A stretch of 8,200 nucleotides of DNA from Micrococcaceae bacterium UBA6021. GTDB taxonomy: Bacteria > Actinomycetota > Actinomycetes > Actinomycetales > Micrococcaceae. Shown piece after piece: positions 1 through 5,477 of the stretch. A program made the position numbers and the translations under genes. The DNA is taken from the NCBI GenBank assembly GCA_002427975.1, contig DIZT01000325.1, positions 1 to 8,200 of the forward strand. Direction: 5' to 3'. How positions within the stretch are numbered: the stretch's first letter is position 1; every line of letters starts with the position of its first letter. Below the pieces are notes generated by a model. That model saw only the letters and a program-made list of their open reading frames with translations, ran no database searches and was not told the origin of the DNA.

Positions 1-22
1 TCAGATCAAAAAGTCCACTCAT
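1..22 (-). CDS. 5' end of a following gene, possibly an SDR-family oxidoreductase (partial)
   Basis: Only seven codons are inside the window. An ATG at 22-20 overlaps the TGA of the upstream dehydrogenase (ATGA, 4-bp overlap) and reads MSGLFDL before the window edge. The overlap indicates translational coupling in one operon. From memory, many actinobacterial short-chain dehydrogenases begin with a similar stretch just before the TGRxALVTG cofactor motif, and such genes often sit beside hydroxyisobutyrate-dehydrogenase-type genes. That identity is a guess from seven residues. The coupled start itself is well supported by the geometry. Confidence 0.4.
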
Positions 23-963
23 GGTGCAGCTGTTCCTTTCGTCGCGGTCTCCGCAGCTCCCGCGTTGTCGGTGTTGTCGCTCAGATTTGAAATGGCCTGA
101 CGGACGACGGCAAGGTCCTTGTCTCCCAGGCCCTGCCGCCTAAGTTCGGCGTAGAGTTCGACGCCGGCAGTCGCCATCGGTACGGCCGCGCCGGCCGCCT
201 CCGCTGACTCGAGCACAAAGGAAAGGTCCTTATGCATGAATTTCGCCGGGCCTGTTGGTATGTAGTCCTTCCGGACCAGCCTCGGTCCCACGTTCTCCAA
301 CACGCGGCTGCCCGCCAGGCCTCCGGCCAGGACGTCAAAGAGCGCCGCAGGATCCATACCGGAACGCTCGGCGAGCTCGGCCGCCTCGGCCAGGGCCGCC
401 GTCGTGGTTCCCACGATGAGCTGGTTGCAGGCCTTGGCCAGTGACCCTGAACCAAGGGCACCCATGTGCCTGACCGTCGTTCCCATAGCCGCGAAGAACG
501 GCTCGAGCCGGCGGAAATCGTCGGCCGCACCGCCGGCCATGATGGCCAGCGTCCCGCCTGTTGCGCCCCTGGTCCCGCCGCTGACCGGGGCGTCCACCAC
601 GGCGGCGCGGCCGTGGCTTGCCTCCTGGACTGTGCGCCCGAAGACCTGGACCTTTGACGGTGAGACAGAACTCATGACCACCACGGCGGTACCGGCCTGC
701 GGCGGAGTTTCCTCCCAGCTCGCCAGCAGACCGGCCGTTGCGTCCTCGATGAAGGACAGGTCGGGGAGCATAAACGCGATGACCGGGAGGTCCCGCAGCG
801 ATGAAACGTTCGGCGCAGAGTGGCCGCCATGGGCCACAAGCTCCCGTAGGGGACCTTCGGAACGGTTCCAGGCGGTAACTGCCCAGCCGGCGCGGAGCAG
901 ATTCGCCGCCATGGGCAGCCCCATCAGTCCCAGGCCTACAAAGCCCGCTGTTCTGTCTTCCAT
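19..963 (-). CDS. NAD(P)-dependent oxidoreductase, 3-hydroxyisobutyrate dehydrogenase / tartronate semialdehyde reductase family
   Basis: A 314-aa beta-hydroxyacid dehydrogenase, the usual length for the family, expected in the cytoplasm. The N-terminus carries the Rossmann dinucleotide signature FVGLGLMGLPMAANL (residues 8-22). The substrate-binding loop DAPVSGG is at 124-130, followed by the typical GTLAIMAGG. The GSGSLAKACNQL segment supplies the expected catalytic lysine, K177, with N180. A KDL motif (245-247) lies in the C-terminal helical domain. Family members oxidise 3-hydroxyisobutyrate or reduce 2-hydroxy-3-oxopropionate (GarR/GlxR) or related beta-hydroxyacids. The exact substrate cannot be read from sequence. 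The Asn/Thr/Ala-rich tail after about residue 295 is probably disordered. The ATG at 963 is preceded by GAGG seven bases upstream. The stop overlaps the start of the next gene, so it probably heads an operon leaving the window. It is divergent from the D-2-hydroxyacid dehydrogenase gene across 73 bp. Confidence 0.9.
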   Translation of the reverse strand: MEDRTAGFVGLGLMGLPMAANLLRAGWAVTAWNRSEGPLRELVAHGGHSAPNVSSLRDLPVIAFMLPDLSFIEDATAGLLASWEETPPQAGTAVVVMSSVSPSKVQVFGRTVQEASHGRAAVVDAPVSGGTRGATGGTLAIMAGGAADDFRRLEPFFAAMGTTVRHMGALGSGSLAKACNQLIVGTTTAALAEAAELAERSGMDPAALFDVLAGGLAGSRVLENVGPRLVRKDYIPTGPAKFMHKDLSFVLESAEAAGAAVPMATAGVELYAELRRQGLGDKDLAVVRQAISNLSDNTDNAGAAETATKGTAAP

Positions 964-1002
964 CTATTGGCCTCGACTCACATCGTTGTGTGGTTAATGA
1001 AG

Positions 1003-1021
1003 GGAAATCTGTCCAATATCC
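1003..1021. promoter_or_regulatory. Imperfect dyad in the divergent intergenic region (possible operator)
   Basis: GGAAAT (1003-1008) and ATATCC (1016-1021) form an imperfect inverted repeat (5 of 6 positions) around a 7-base centre, midway between the two divergently transcribed dehydrogenase genes. A shared regulator site would sit here, but no convincing -10/-35 pair was found for either direction and the dyad is short. This is a weak candidate only. Confidence 0.2.
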
Positions 1022-1036
1022 TAGCCGCTATTCAGT

Positions 1037-2101
1037 ATGATGAACACTATGACGACTCTAACCACCGTCGCGATCGCCGTCCCGCTCGAAGCAGAGCTGG
1101 TGGAGCGCATCCGCGCCGTAGACCCCTCCGTAACCGTTCTCTATGAGCCGGACCTTCTTCCGCCCGAGCGTTTTCCGGCGGACCACTCCGGGGATCCGGA
1201 CTTCAAACGCACTCCCGCACAGGAGGAGCGGTACTGGGCCATGCTCAACCGGGCGCAGGTGCTGTACGGCCTGCCCAATGAAAGCCCCGCAGGCCTGGCC
1301 CGCATCGCGCGCGAGAATCCAAGGCTCCAGTGGGTGCACGCCATGGCCGCCGGCGCCGGCGGTGCCGTCAAGGCTTCCGGGCTGGACCAGGAAACCCTCC
1401 TCAAATTCAAAGTGACCACCTCCGCCGGCGTCCATGCCCTGCCCCTGGCAGAATTCGCCGCGCTGGGGATCCTCAACGGCTTCAAACGCAGCGCTGAGCT
1501 GGCCCAGGACCAGGCCGCCAAGGTGTGGCCAGAGCTGCGGACCCCCACCCGCCTGGTGAACGGTTCCACGCTGGTGGTGACCGGTCTTGGCGAGATCGGA
1601 CTGGAGACGGCCCGCATCGCCCGCGCCCTGGGCATGACGGTCAGCGGCACAAAGCGGAACGTTGAGCCGCTCGAAGGGATCGAGCAGGTTGCCGGCAACG
1701 ACGGTCTGGCCGGACTGCTCGCCTCGGCGGACGCCGTCGTGAATACCCTGCCCGGCACGCAGTACACGGAAAAGCTCTTCAACCGTGAGGTGTTTGCCGC
1801 AATGAAGCCCGGAACGGTGTTTGTGAACGTCGGCCGCGGCACCGTAGTGGACGAGGACGCCCTGCTGGCGGCCCTGGACAACGGCCAGGTGTCCTACGCC
1901 TGCCTCGACGTCTTCGCCGTCGAACCGCTCCCTGCGGACAGCCCGCTGTGGAACCATCCCAAGGTCATGGTGTCGCCGCACACCTCGGCGCTCAGTGCAG
2001 CGGAGAACCGCCTGATCGCTGAGCGATTCTGCAGCAACCTGCGCACGTTCCTCGACGGCGGCGACCTCCCCCACCTCGTGGACCCGGTCCACTTCTACTA
2101 G
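1037..2101 (+). CDS. D-2-hydroxyacid dehydrogenase (GhrA-like glyoxylate/hydroxypyruvate reductase type)
   Basis: A 354-aa NAD(P)-dependent D-isomer-specific 2-hydroxyacid dehydrogenase. An N-terminal substrate-binding half includes LQWVHAMAAGAGG near 98-110. The nucleotide-binding domain has GLGEIG at 183-188. The family signature near 256-280 (MKPGTVFVNVGRG, then VDEDALLAAL) carries the catalytic Arg R267. The catalytic Glu is E296 in DVFAVEPLP, and the catalytic His is H315 in SPHTSA. The 19-residue Glu-His spacing and the SPLWNHPKV segment resemble GhrA-type reductases rather than phosphoglycerate dehydrogenase. These enzymes interconvert 2-oxoacids and D-2-hydroxyacids in the cytoplasm; the substrate here is open. 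ATGs lie at 1037, 1040 and 1049. None has a clear Shine-Dalgarno sequence, so the true start may be any of them, possibly on a near-leaderless mRNA. It is divergent from the hydroxyisobutyrate-dehydrogenase-like gene and convergent with the transporter gene. Confidence 0.9.
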   Translation: MMNTMTTLTTVAIAVPLEAELVERIRAVDPSVTVLYEPDLLPPERFPADHSGDPDFKRTPAQEERYWAMLNRAQVLYGLPNESPAGLARIARENPRLQWVHAMAAGAGGAVKASGLDQETLLKFKVTTSAGVHALPLAEFAALGILNGFKRSAELAQDQAAKVWPELRTPTRLVNGSTLVVTGLGEIGLETARIARALGMTVSGTKRNVEPLEGIEQVAGNDGLAGLLASADAVVNTLPGTQYTEKLFNREVFAAMKPGTVFVNVGRGTVVDEDALLAALDNGQVSYACLDVFAVEPLPADSPLWNHPKVMVSPHTSALSAAENRLIAERFCSNLRTFLDGGDLPHLVDPVHFY

Positions 2102-2106
2102 ACAGC

Positions 2107-2120
2107 ACTGCCCCGGCAGT
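2107..2120. repeat. Small perfect hairpin abutting the long inverted repeat
   Basis: ACTGCC (2107-2112), a 2-base loop, then GGCAGT (2115-2120) form a perfect 6-bp stem six bases after the dehydrogenase stop codon. It ends exactly where the larger 21-bp inverted repeat begins. There is no T-run after it. Part of it (CGGC, 2114-2117) could alternatively pair with GCCG at 2207-2210 as an extension of the larger repeat with a 3-base bulge. Confidence 0.5.
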
Positions 2121-2206
2121 AATGCGTAACTTATAGCCGCCAGAACCACTCCAAAGCCCGCCGTTCCGGGGGCCGGCGGGTTGCCGGCGGCTATAAGTTA
2201 CGCATT
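2121..2206. repeat. 86-bp palindromic element with 21-bp perfect inverted arms
   Basis: The left arm 2121-2141 (AATGCGTAACTTATAGCCGC and one more C) is the exact reverse complement of the right arm 2186-2206. Inside lies a second nested stem, CCCGCCG (2157-2163) with CGGCGGG (2174-2180). The arms contain an AT-rich core, unlike the surrounding GC-rich DNA. The element lies between convergent genes, has no ORF of its own, and no T-run follows the arms. It could be a REP/MITE-like mobile remnant, a cruciform-forming site or a protein-binding palindrome. No target-site duplication is visible. The inverted repeat is certain; the element class is inference. Confidence 0.85.
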
Positions 2207-2239
2207 GCCGTTTAAGCGGCGCCCAGTCAGCCAGCACAG

Positions 2240-2276
2240 AAAAGGCGGCCTCCCCATCCCGGGAAGGCCGCCTTTT
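2240..2276. terminator. Bidirectional Rho-independent terminator
   Basis: A perfect 12-bp stem, AAAAGGCGGCCT (2240-2251) with AGGCCGCCTTTT (2265-2276), encloses a 13-base loop. The A- and T-runs sit at the stem base, so each strand reads as GC-rich hairpin plus T-run. It lies 15 bases downstream of the transporter stop on the minus strand and after the plus-strand dehydrogenase gene, so it can end both convergent transcripts. Confidence 0.9.
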
Positions 2277-2291
2277 GCGTGCGTGTGGTGT

Positions 2292-3641
2292 CTAGCTTGC
2301 ATCCTCCACAAGGAGCAGGTCCCGGCCGTTGGTTTCCGGGGTGAAGAAGGTGGTGCCGAAGGAGATCAGCGCCAGGACCAGGGAGTAGATTGCGGGCACC
2401 AGCCAGGAGTGGCCGGTTGCGGCCAGCAGCGCCACGCCGATCATGGGCGCGAATCCCCCGGCCAGGACGGCTGAAAGTTCCCGGCTCAGGGCGACGCCGG
2501 TGAAGCGGTGCTGGGAGCCGAAGAGCTCGGGCAGCAGGGCGCACTGCGGGCCAAGCATGGACTGCACGCCCAGGGAGATGCCCACCACCATGACCACCCA
2601 GACGAGCGTGACGTTGCCAAGCGTGACCAGGTAGAAGGCCGGCAGGGCGATGATGGCCTGGAACAGGGCACCGTAACGGTATACGGGCACGCGGCCGAAG
2701 CGGTCGGACAGGGCGCCGAAGGTGACCACCATGACCGCTGCGAATCCGGCGGCGATGAGCAGGCCCGTGGGGCCGATGAACTTGTCGCCCGCAAAGATTC
2801 CGGCGGGCATGCTGATAAAGGACACCAAAAGGGCGGAGTAGATCGAAGAGTTGCCGTTTTCTCCCATGCGCAGGCCGATGCCGATGAGCACGTTCTTCTT
2901 CGAGTGTTTCCAGATCTGCACCACCGGGTTCTTGACCACGCCCTTGTGCTTTTCCAGTTCCTGGAATACCGGCGTTTCCTTGAGCCGGAGCCGGATGAAG
3001 ACGGCGATGGCAATTAGGATGACGCTCGCCAGGAAGGGCACGCGCCACAGCCAGCCCTGCAGCACCTCTTTATCAGCCAGCGCCATCAGGGCGAAGGTGC
3101 CTGCGCCGAGCAGCGTGCCCAGCTGGATGCCGACGAACGGCAGTGCGGCAAAGAAACCACGACGGCGGCGCGGGGCCACCTCTGAAATCAGGGTGGTGGC
3201 GCCTGCCTGCTCGGCACCGGCGCCAAGACCCTGGAGGATTCGAAGGGCCACCAGGAGCACCGCTCCGAGCATTCCCGCCTGTTCAAAGGTGGGCAGGAGC
3301 CCGATGGCGAAGCTGGCCGTGCCCATCAGGCCGATGGTCAGGATCAGGACCATCTTGCGGCCGAACCGGTCACCGATGTAGCCAAAGACCACGCCGCCGA
3401 ACGGCCGGGCTGCGAAGCCCACGCCGTACGTAGCGAACGAAGCGATCACGGCGCCGCTTTCCCCCAGCGGTGAGAAAAAGAGCGGTCCAAAGATCAAGGC
3501 CGAGGCAAGGCCGTAGATGTAGAAGTCGTAGTACTCCAGGGCGGAGCCTACTGAGCTGGCAAGAGTTGCCCTTCGCAGCTGGTCCGGATCGACGACGGCG
3601 CCGTCCACTTCAGCCTGCGGTGATTTAGTACGAGTTGTCAC
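2292..3641 (-). CDS. MFS transporter, metabolite:H+ symporter (MHS/ShiA-ProP) type
   Basis: A 449-aa inner-membrane secondary transporter with about twelve predicted hydrophobic segments. The first is SALEYYDFYIYGLASALIF (residues 33-51), typical of the MHS subfamily. The MFS motif GDRFGRK is at 90-96 in the first cytoplasmic loop, with a second copy SDRFGR at 312-317 between the two halves. RILQGLGAGAEQAGATTL (134-151) and RLKETPVFQEL (218-228) are also MHS hallmarks. MHS carriers import organic acids such as shikimate, citrate, alpha-ketoglutarate or aromatic acids, or compatible solutes such as proline/betaine, with protons. The start is set at GTG 3641, because GAGGGAG lies five bases upstream and the protein then begins like its family. 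The same frame stays open back to 3800, but that extension has no family-like sequence and covers the promoter and leader. The gene lies 181 bp downstream of the IclR regulator, its likely controller. Confidence 0.9.
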   Translation of the reverse strand: MTTRTKSPQAEVDGAVVDPDQLRRATLASSVGSALEYYDFYIYGLASALIFGPLFFSPLGESGAVIASFATYGVGFAARPFGGVVFGYIGDRFGRKMVLILTIGLMGTASFAIGLLPTFEQAGMLGAVLLVALRILQGLGAGAEQAGATTLISEVAPRRRRGFFAALPFVGIQLGTLLGAGTFALMALADKEVLQGWLWRVPFLASVILIAIAVFIRLRLKETPVFQELEKHKGVVKNPVVQIWKHSKKNVLIGIGLRMGENGNSSIYSALLVSFISMPAGIFAGDKFIGPTGLLIAAGFAAVMVVTFGALSDRFGRVPVYRYGALFQAIIALPAFYLVTLGNVTLVWVVMVVGISLGVQSMLGPQCALLPELFGSQHRFTGVALSRELSAVLAGGFAPMIGVALLAATGHSWLVPAIYSLVLALISFGTTFFTPETNGRDLLLVEDAS

Positions 3642-3653
3642 AAGAACTCCCTC

Positions 3654-3682
3654 AAAAACACTCCAGGCCCCCGTTGGCCTGG
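3654..3682 (-). terminator. Terminator-like hairpin in the transporter leader (possible attenuator)
   Basis: On the minus strand, CCAGGCC (3682-3676) pairs with GGCCTGG (3669-3663) across a 6-base loop. Four bases and then TTTTT (3658-3654) follow, immediately before the GAGGGAG ribosome binding site. A second hairpin, GACGCC/GGTGTC with a G-T pair, lies upstream at 3710-3695. A terminator between promoter and start codon could attenuate transporter expression or stop read-through from iclR. The stem and T-run are seen; the function is inferred. Confidence 0.5.
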
Positions 3683-3714
3683 TGGGATAGCGAGGACACC
3701 CCGTGGCGTCGATC

Positions 3715-3756
3715 ACTATATTGAACAGAGTACAGCAAGTTGAACGCGTAGCAAGT
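3715..3756 (-). promoter_or_regulatory. Candidate promoter and operator repeats for the MFS gene
   Basis: Reading the minus strand, TATAGT (3720-3715) is a good -10 box (5 of 6). TTCAAC (3744-3739), 18 bases upstream, is a weak -35. This predicts a leader of about 65-70 bases. Two pairs of direct repeats overlap it on the plus strand: TTGAAC at 3721-3726 and 3740-3745, and AGCAAGT at 3734-3740 and 3750-3756. Repeats across a -35 region suit a repressor or activator site, plausibly for the adjacent IclR protein. Confidence 0.45.
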
Positions 3757-3792
3757 GGTGGGCGGATATTTTGTTTACAACCGCGGTAGTGA

Positions 3793-3809
3793 ACGGCCAA
3801 GAGGGCCGT
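3793..3809 (-). terminator. Weak hairpin downstream of iclR-family gene
   Basis: ACGGCC (3793-3798) and GGCCGT (3804-3809) form a 6-bp stem with a 5-base loop, just after the regulator's stop. No real T-run follows on the minus strand, so it is at best a weak terminator or a processing/stability hairpin between the regulator and transporter genes. Confidence 0.25.
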
Positions 3810-3822
3810 CCGGGCGCGGCCG

Positions 3823-4620
3823 TCAGCCCATGGGGTTACCCAAGGACCTCGCCAGCTCGTTCAGTTCCTTCACCATCTGGGAACCCTGTTCCACGGAGTA
3901 GGTTGCTTTCAGCGCAGTGACCGACAGGCCAAGGCTCGGGCCGTGGGCGCCGCGTGTGGGCACGGAGACGGCCAGGCAGACTACTCCGGTGGTGGATTCC
4001 TCATCTTCGAACGCATATCCCTGTTCACGGATGGTGGTCAGCTGGGCCTTGAGCTCAGCACCCGTACGGAGGGACTTGGGCGTCAGGACCGGAAGTTCGA
4101 TGTCATCCGGAAACATTGCCTCGATGTCATGGTCATGAAGGCGGGCGATCAGGGCCTTGCCAACGGCACACAGCGAGACCGGCATCTTGTCGCCGATGTT
4201 GGACGTGAGGCGAACCGCCGGATGACCCTCGTAGCGGGCCAAATAGATCACGTTGGTTCCGTCCAGCATGGCAATGCGCACCGTCTCCCCGGAAAGGGTA
4301 GGCGCCTGCTCGCAGAACCGGTAGAACTCCTGTACTTCGTCCAGCCGGCTGAGATATGCGGCACCGAGTTCCACGAGCTTGCGGCCCAGCGTGAATTCAG
4401 CGCCGTGGCGGCTGATCAGCTTGGCTTCTTCCAAAGCCAGCAACAGGTTGGACGTGGACGACTTGGGGATCCCCAGCTCGCGGGCAAGGTCGCTGAGCGT
4501 CAGCCTTCCGGTAGCAGAGGCTGCCAGCGCGTCCATGACGGCGGCGGCACGCGTGACCGCCGGTGCCGGAGATGTACTCCCCAAACCCTCAGAGGAACGG
4601 GCGGTGCGGGAATCGGCCAT
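3823..4620 (-). CDS. IclR-family transcriptional regulator
   Basis: A 265-aa DNA-binding regulator of normal IclR length. After a Ser/Thr/Ala-rich N-terminus of about 20 residues, the winged helix-turn-helix runs roughly 22-88. The HTH is LTLSDLARELGIPKSSTSNL (40-59), followed by the wing near RHGAEFTLGRKLVELG. The C-terminal effector domain shows IclR hallmarks: SLCAVGKALIARL (149-161) and GYAFEDEESTTGVVCLAVSV (201-220). IclR proteins bind small organic acids and repress or activate neighbouring catabolic and transport genes. Which ligand binds here is unknown. The ATG at 4620 has an excellent AAAGGAG ribosome binding site six bases upstream. A GTTCA/TGAAC dyad upstream suggests autoregulation, and related half-sites occur at the downstream MFS promoter. 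The MFS gene is therefore the most likely target; the two dehydrogenase genes are possible further targets. Confidence 0.92.
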   Translation of the reverse strand: MADSRTARSSEGLGSTSPAPAVTRAAAVMDALAASATGRLTLSDLARELGIPKSSTSNLLLALEEAKLISRHGAEFTLGRKLVELGAAYLSRLDEVQEFYRFCEQAPTLSGETVRIAMLDGTNVIYLARYEGHPAVRLTSNIGDKMPVSLCAVGKALIARLHDHDIEAMFPDDIELPVLTPKSLRTGAELKAQLTTIREQGYAFEDEESTTGVVCLAVSVPTRGAHGPSLGLSVTALKATYSVEQGSQMVKELNELARSLGNPMG

Positions 4621-4663
4621 GATTCTCCTTTGATCGGCACGCCGGGGCGCTTCGCGTATGTGC

Positions 4664-4679
4664 GTTCATTCTGCTGAAC
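4664..4679. promoter_or_regulatory. 16-bp dyad upstream of iclR-family gene (candidate autoregulatory operator)
   Basis: GTTCA (4664-4668) and TGAAC (4675-4679) form a perfect 5-bp inverted repeat with 6-base spacing, 43-59 bases upstream of the regulator start. Reading the minus strand, TATGAT (4692-4687) and TTGAAA (4712-4707) resemble -10 and -35 boxes, but their 14-base spacing is too short for a standard promoter. The element TGAACAG also occurs at the MFS promoter (3722-3728). Confidence 0.4.
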
Positions 4680-4738
4680 AGTAACCATCATAATGGCTTG
4701 GCGGTGTTTCAAGGCCCCGAAAGCGGCGATGTCAGCCG

Positions 4739-4847
4739 TGCCACGTACCCCGGATCGCGTGGTATTTGTTTGTTTCCGGAGGTTCACGGTATATTCATGT
4801 CAGACCCTCCACCGCGGCATCCCCCAATAGTCGCGGTGGAGGGTTTT
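4739..4847 (+). ncRNA. Possible small RNA or orphan plus-strand terminator
   Basis: A 13-bp perfect stem (ACCCTCCACCGCG at 4804-4816 with its complement at 4832-4844) has a 15-base loop containing CCCCC, and ends in TTTT (4844-4847). This is a canonical plus-strand terminator, yet no plus-strand gene precedes it. TATATT (4790-4795) with TTGTTT (4766-4771, 18-base spacing) could start a transcript near 4802, giving an RNA of about 45 bases that is almost all hairpin. Upstream, CCACG (4741-4745)/CGTGG (4758-4762) forms another hairpin with CCCC in its loop, followed by a T-rich TATTTGTTTGTTT. Two C-rich-loop hairpins recall the actinobacterial 6C RNA, but the C-runs are shorter and the spacing longer, so that match is doubtful. 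Confidence 0.35.
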
Positions 4848-4883
4848 CCAATGCCCACATTGACTTGGGATCTGCAGCCGGGT

Positions 4884-5174
4884 TCAGGCGACGTCCACCA
4901 CGGATTCCCTCAGCCTCCAGCCGCCGCCGAGGCCGTCGCGCTCCAGCATCATGGTGGTCAGCGCGGAATGCGGATTGCTCCCCAGCCGCACCTGGACCTG
5001 CAAAACCTCAACATCCACGCGACCCAGTCCTTTGGGCATACGGCTCTGCGCCTCCCACCAGCTCACACGCTCAAACCATCTCACTGCGTCGGCGCCGACG
5101 GCCCATTCCCTGCCGTTGGTTACCACCGCCGTCGGCCTTCCGTCCCTGGACGACTTAACCACCACATATTCCAT
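4884..5174 (-). CDS. Conserved-looking hypothetical protein (96 aa)
   Basis: A 96-aa soluble protein that I do not recognise with certainty. It starts MEYVVVKSSRDGRPTAVV and has an ordered, Trp-rich middle (REWAVGADAVRWFERVSWWE, 26-45) followed by a strand-like segment RVDVEVLQVQVRLG. It ends ERDGLGGGWRLRESVVDV. Alternating beta strands with conserved-looking Trp and a WRL ending resemble small actinobacterial proteins such as DUF6504, but this is only an impression. There is no signal peptide, membrane segment or Cys. The reading frame stays open upstream to 5414 only because it runs antisense through the tRNA gene, so ATG 5174 was chosen. A GTG at 5198 is an alternative start. Neither has a strong ribosome binding site. 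Codon use is normal for the window. It lies downstream of the tRNA-Val terminator. Confidence 0.65.
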   Translation of the reverse strand: MEYVVVKSSRDGRPTAVVTNGREWAVGADAVRWFERVSWWEAQSRMPKGLGRVDVEVLQVQVRLGSNPHSALTTMMLERDGLGGGWRLRESVVDVA

Positions 5175-5252
5175 AGCGTGAACAATAAGCAATGGCACCG
5201 ACAATAGGTCCGCAGGGTCTCCTGGTCCCGCGCCGGAGCAGCCCGGGGCAAC

Positions 5253-5299
5253 AAAAAACCCCGCCGCTCCTGCCCACATGGGCAGAAACAACGGGGTTT
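5253..5299 (-). terminator. Rho-independent terminator of tRNA-Val
   Basis: On the minus strand AAACCCCG (5299-5292) pairs with CGGGGTTT (5263-5256) and runs into a six-T tract (5258-5253). A nested stem TGCCCA/TGGGCA with a 2-base loop sits inside the large loop at 5284-5271. It begins three bases after the tRNA CCA end, so it ends the tRNA transcript and separates it from the downstream small gene. Confidence 0.85.
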
Positions 5300-5301
5300 G
5301 G

Positions 5302-5377
5302 TGGTGGGTCCTACCGGGATCGAACCGATGACATCCACGGTGTAAACGTGGCGCTCTACCAGCTGAGCTAAAGACCC
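5302..5377 (-). tRNA. tRNA-Val (anticodon TAC)
   Basis: A complete 76-nt cloverleaf including an encoded CCA end (5304-5302). The acceptor stem GGGTCTT pairs with AGGACCC (one T-G wobble), with discriminator A. The D-arm is GCTC AGCTGGTA GAGC. The anticodon arm CCACG-TTTACAC-CGTGG places TAC at positions 34-36, decoding GTA and related Val codons. The variable loop is ATGTC. The T-arm is ATCGG-TTCGATC-CCGGT. It lies 100 bp downstream of the sirtuin gene. No convincing tRNA promoter was identified in 5378-5477, though a weak TAGAGT-like -10 occurs there. Confidence 0.97.
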
Positions 5378-5477
5378 AAACTGCCGGTTTTTCGCACCTC
5401 AGCACGTCAACCAACGAACATAAACTCTACCTGACGGGCGGGAAGAAAAGCCAATCGACGCATTCGGCCGGCACGGG

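Noticed and set aside
1058..2149. 363-aa open frame on the minus strand opposite the D-2-hydroxyacid dehydrogenase
   Set aside because: It is antisense to a clear enzyme gene, its composition is irregular, and it runs into the palindromic repeat. In GC-rich DNA such long antisense frames are common.
2121..2206. Intact insertion sequence or transposon
   Set aside because: There is no transposase frame and no target-site duplication; only a short inverted-repeat element is present.
3642..3800. 53-residue N-terminal extension of the MFS protein to an ATG at 3800
   Set aside because: It has no family-like sequence and covers the probable promoter, operator repeats and leader hairpins. GTG 3641 has an excellent ribosome binding site.
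4698..5207. 169-aa plus-strand frame across the intergenic region and the small hypothetical gene
   Set aside because: It is Pro/His-rich with no fold-like pattern, spans the hairpin–T-run unit and is antisense to the better minus-strand gene.
5175..5414. 80-residue upstream extension of the small hypothetical gene
   Set aside because: It would be translated antisense-free through the tRNA-Val gene sequence and its terminator, so it is not a plausible coding extension.
5378..5477. TTGACG at 5410-5405 (minus) as a tRNA-Val -35 box
   Set aside because: No -10-like hexamer occurs at a usable distance downstream of it.
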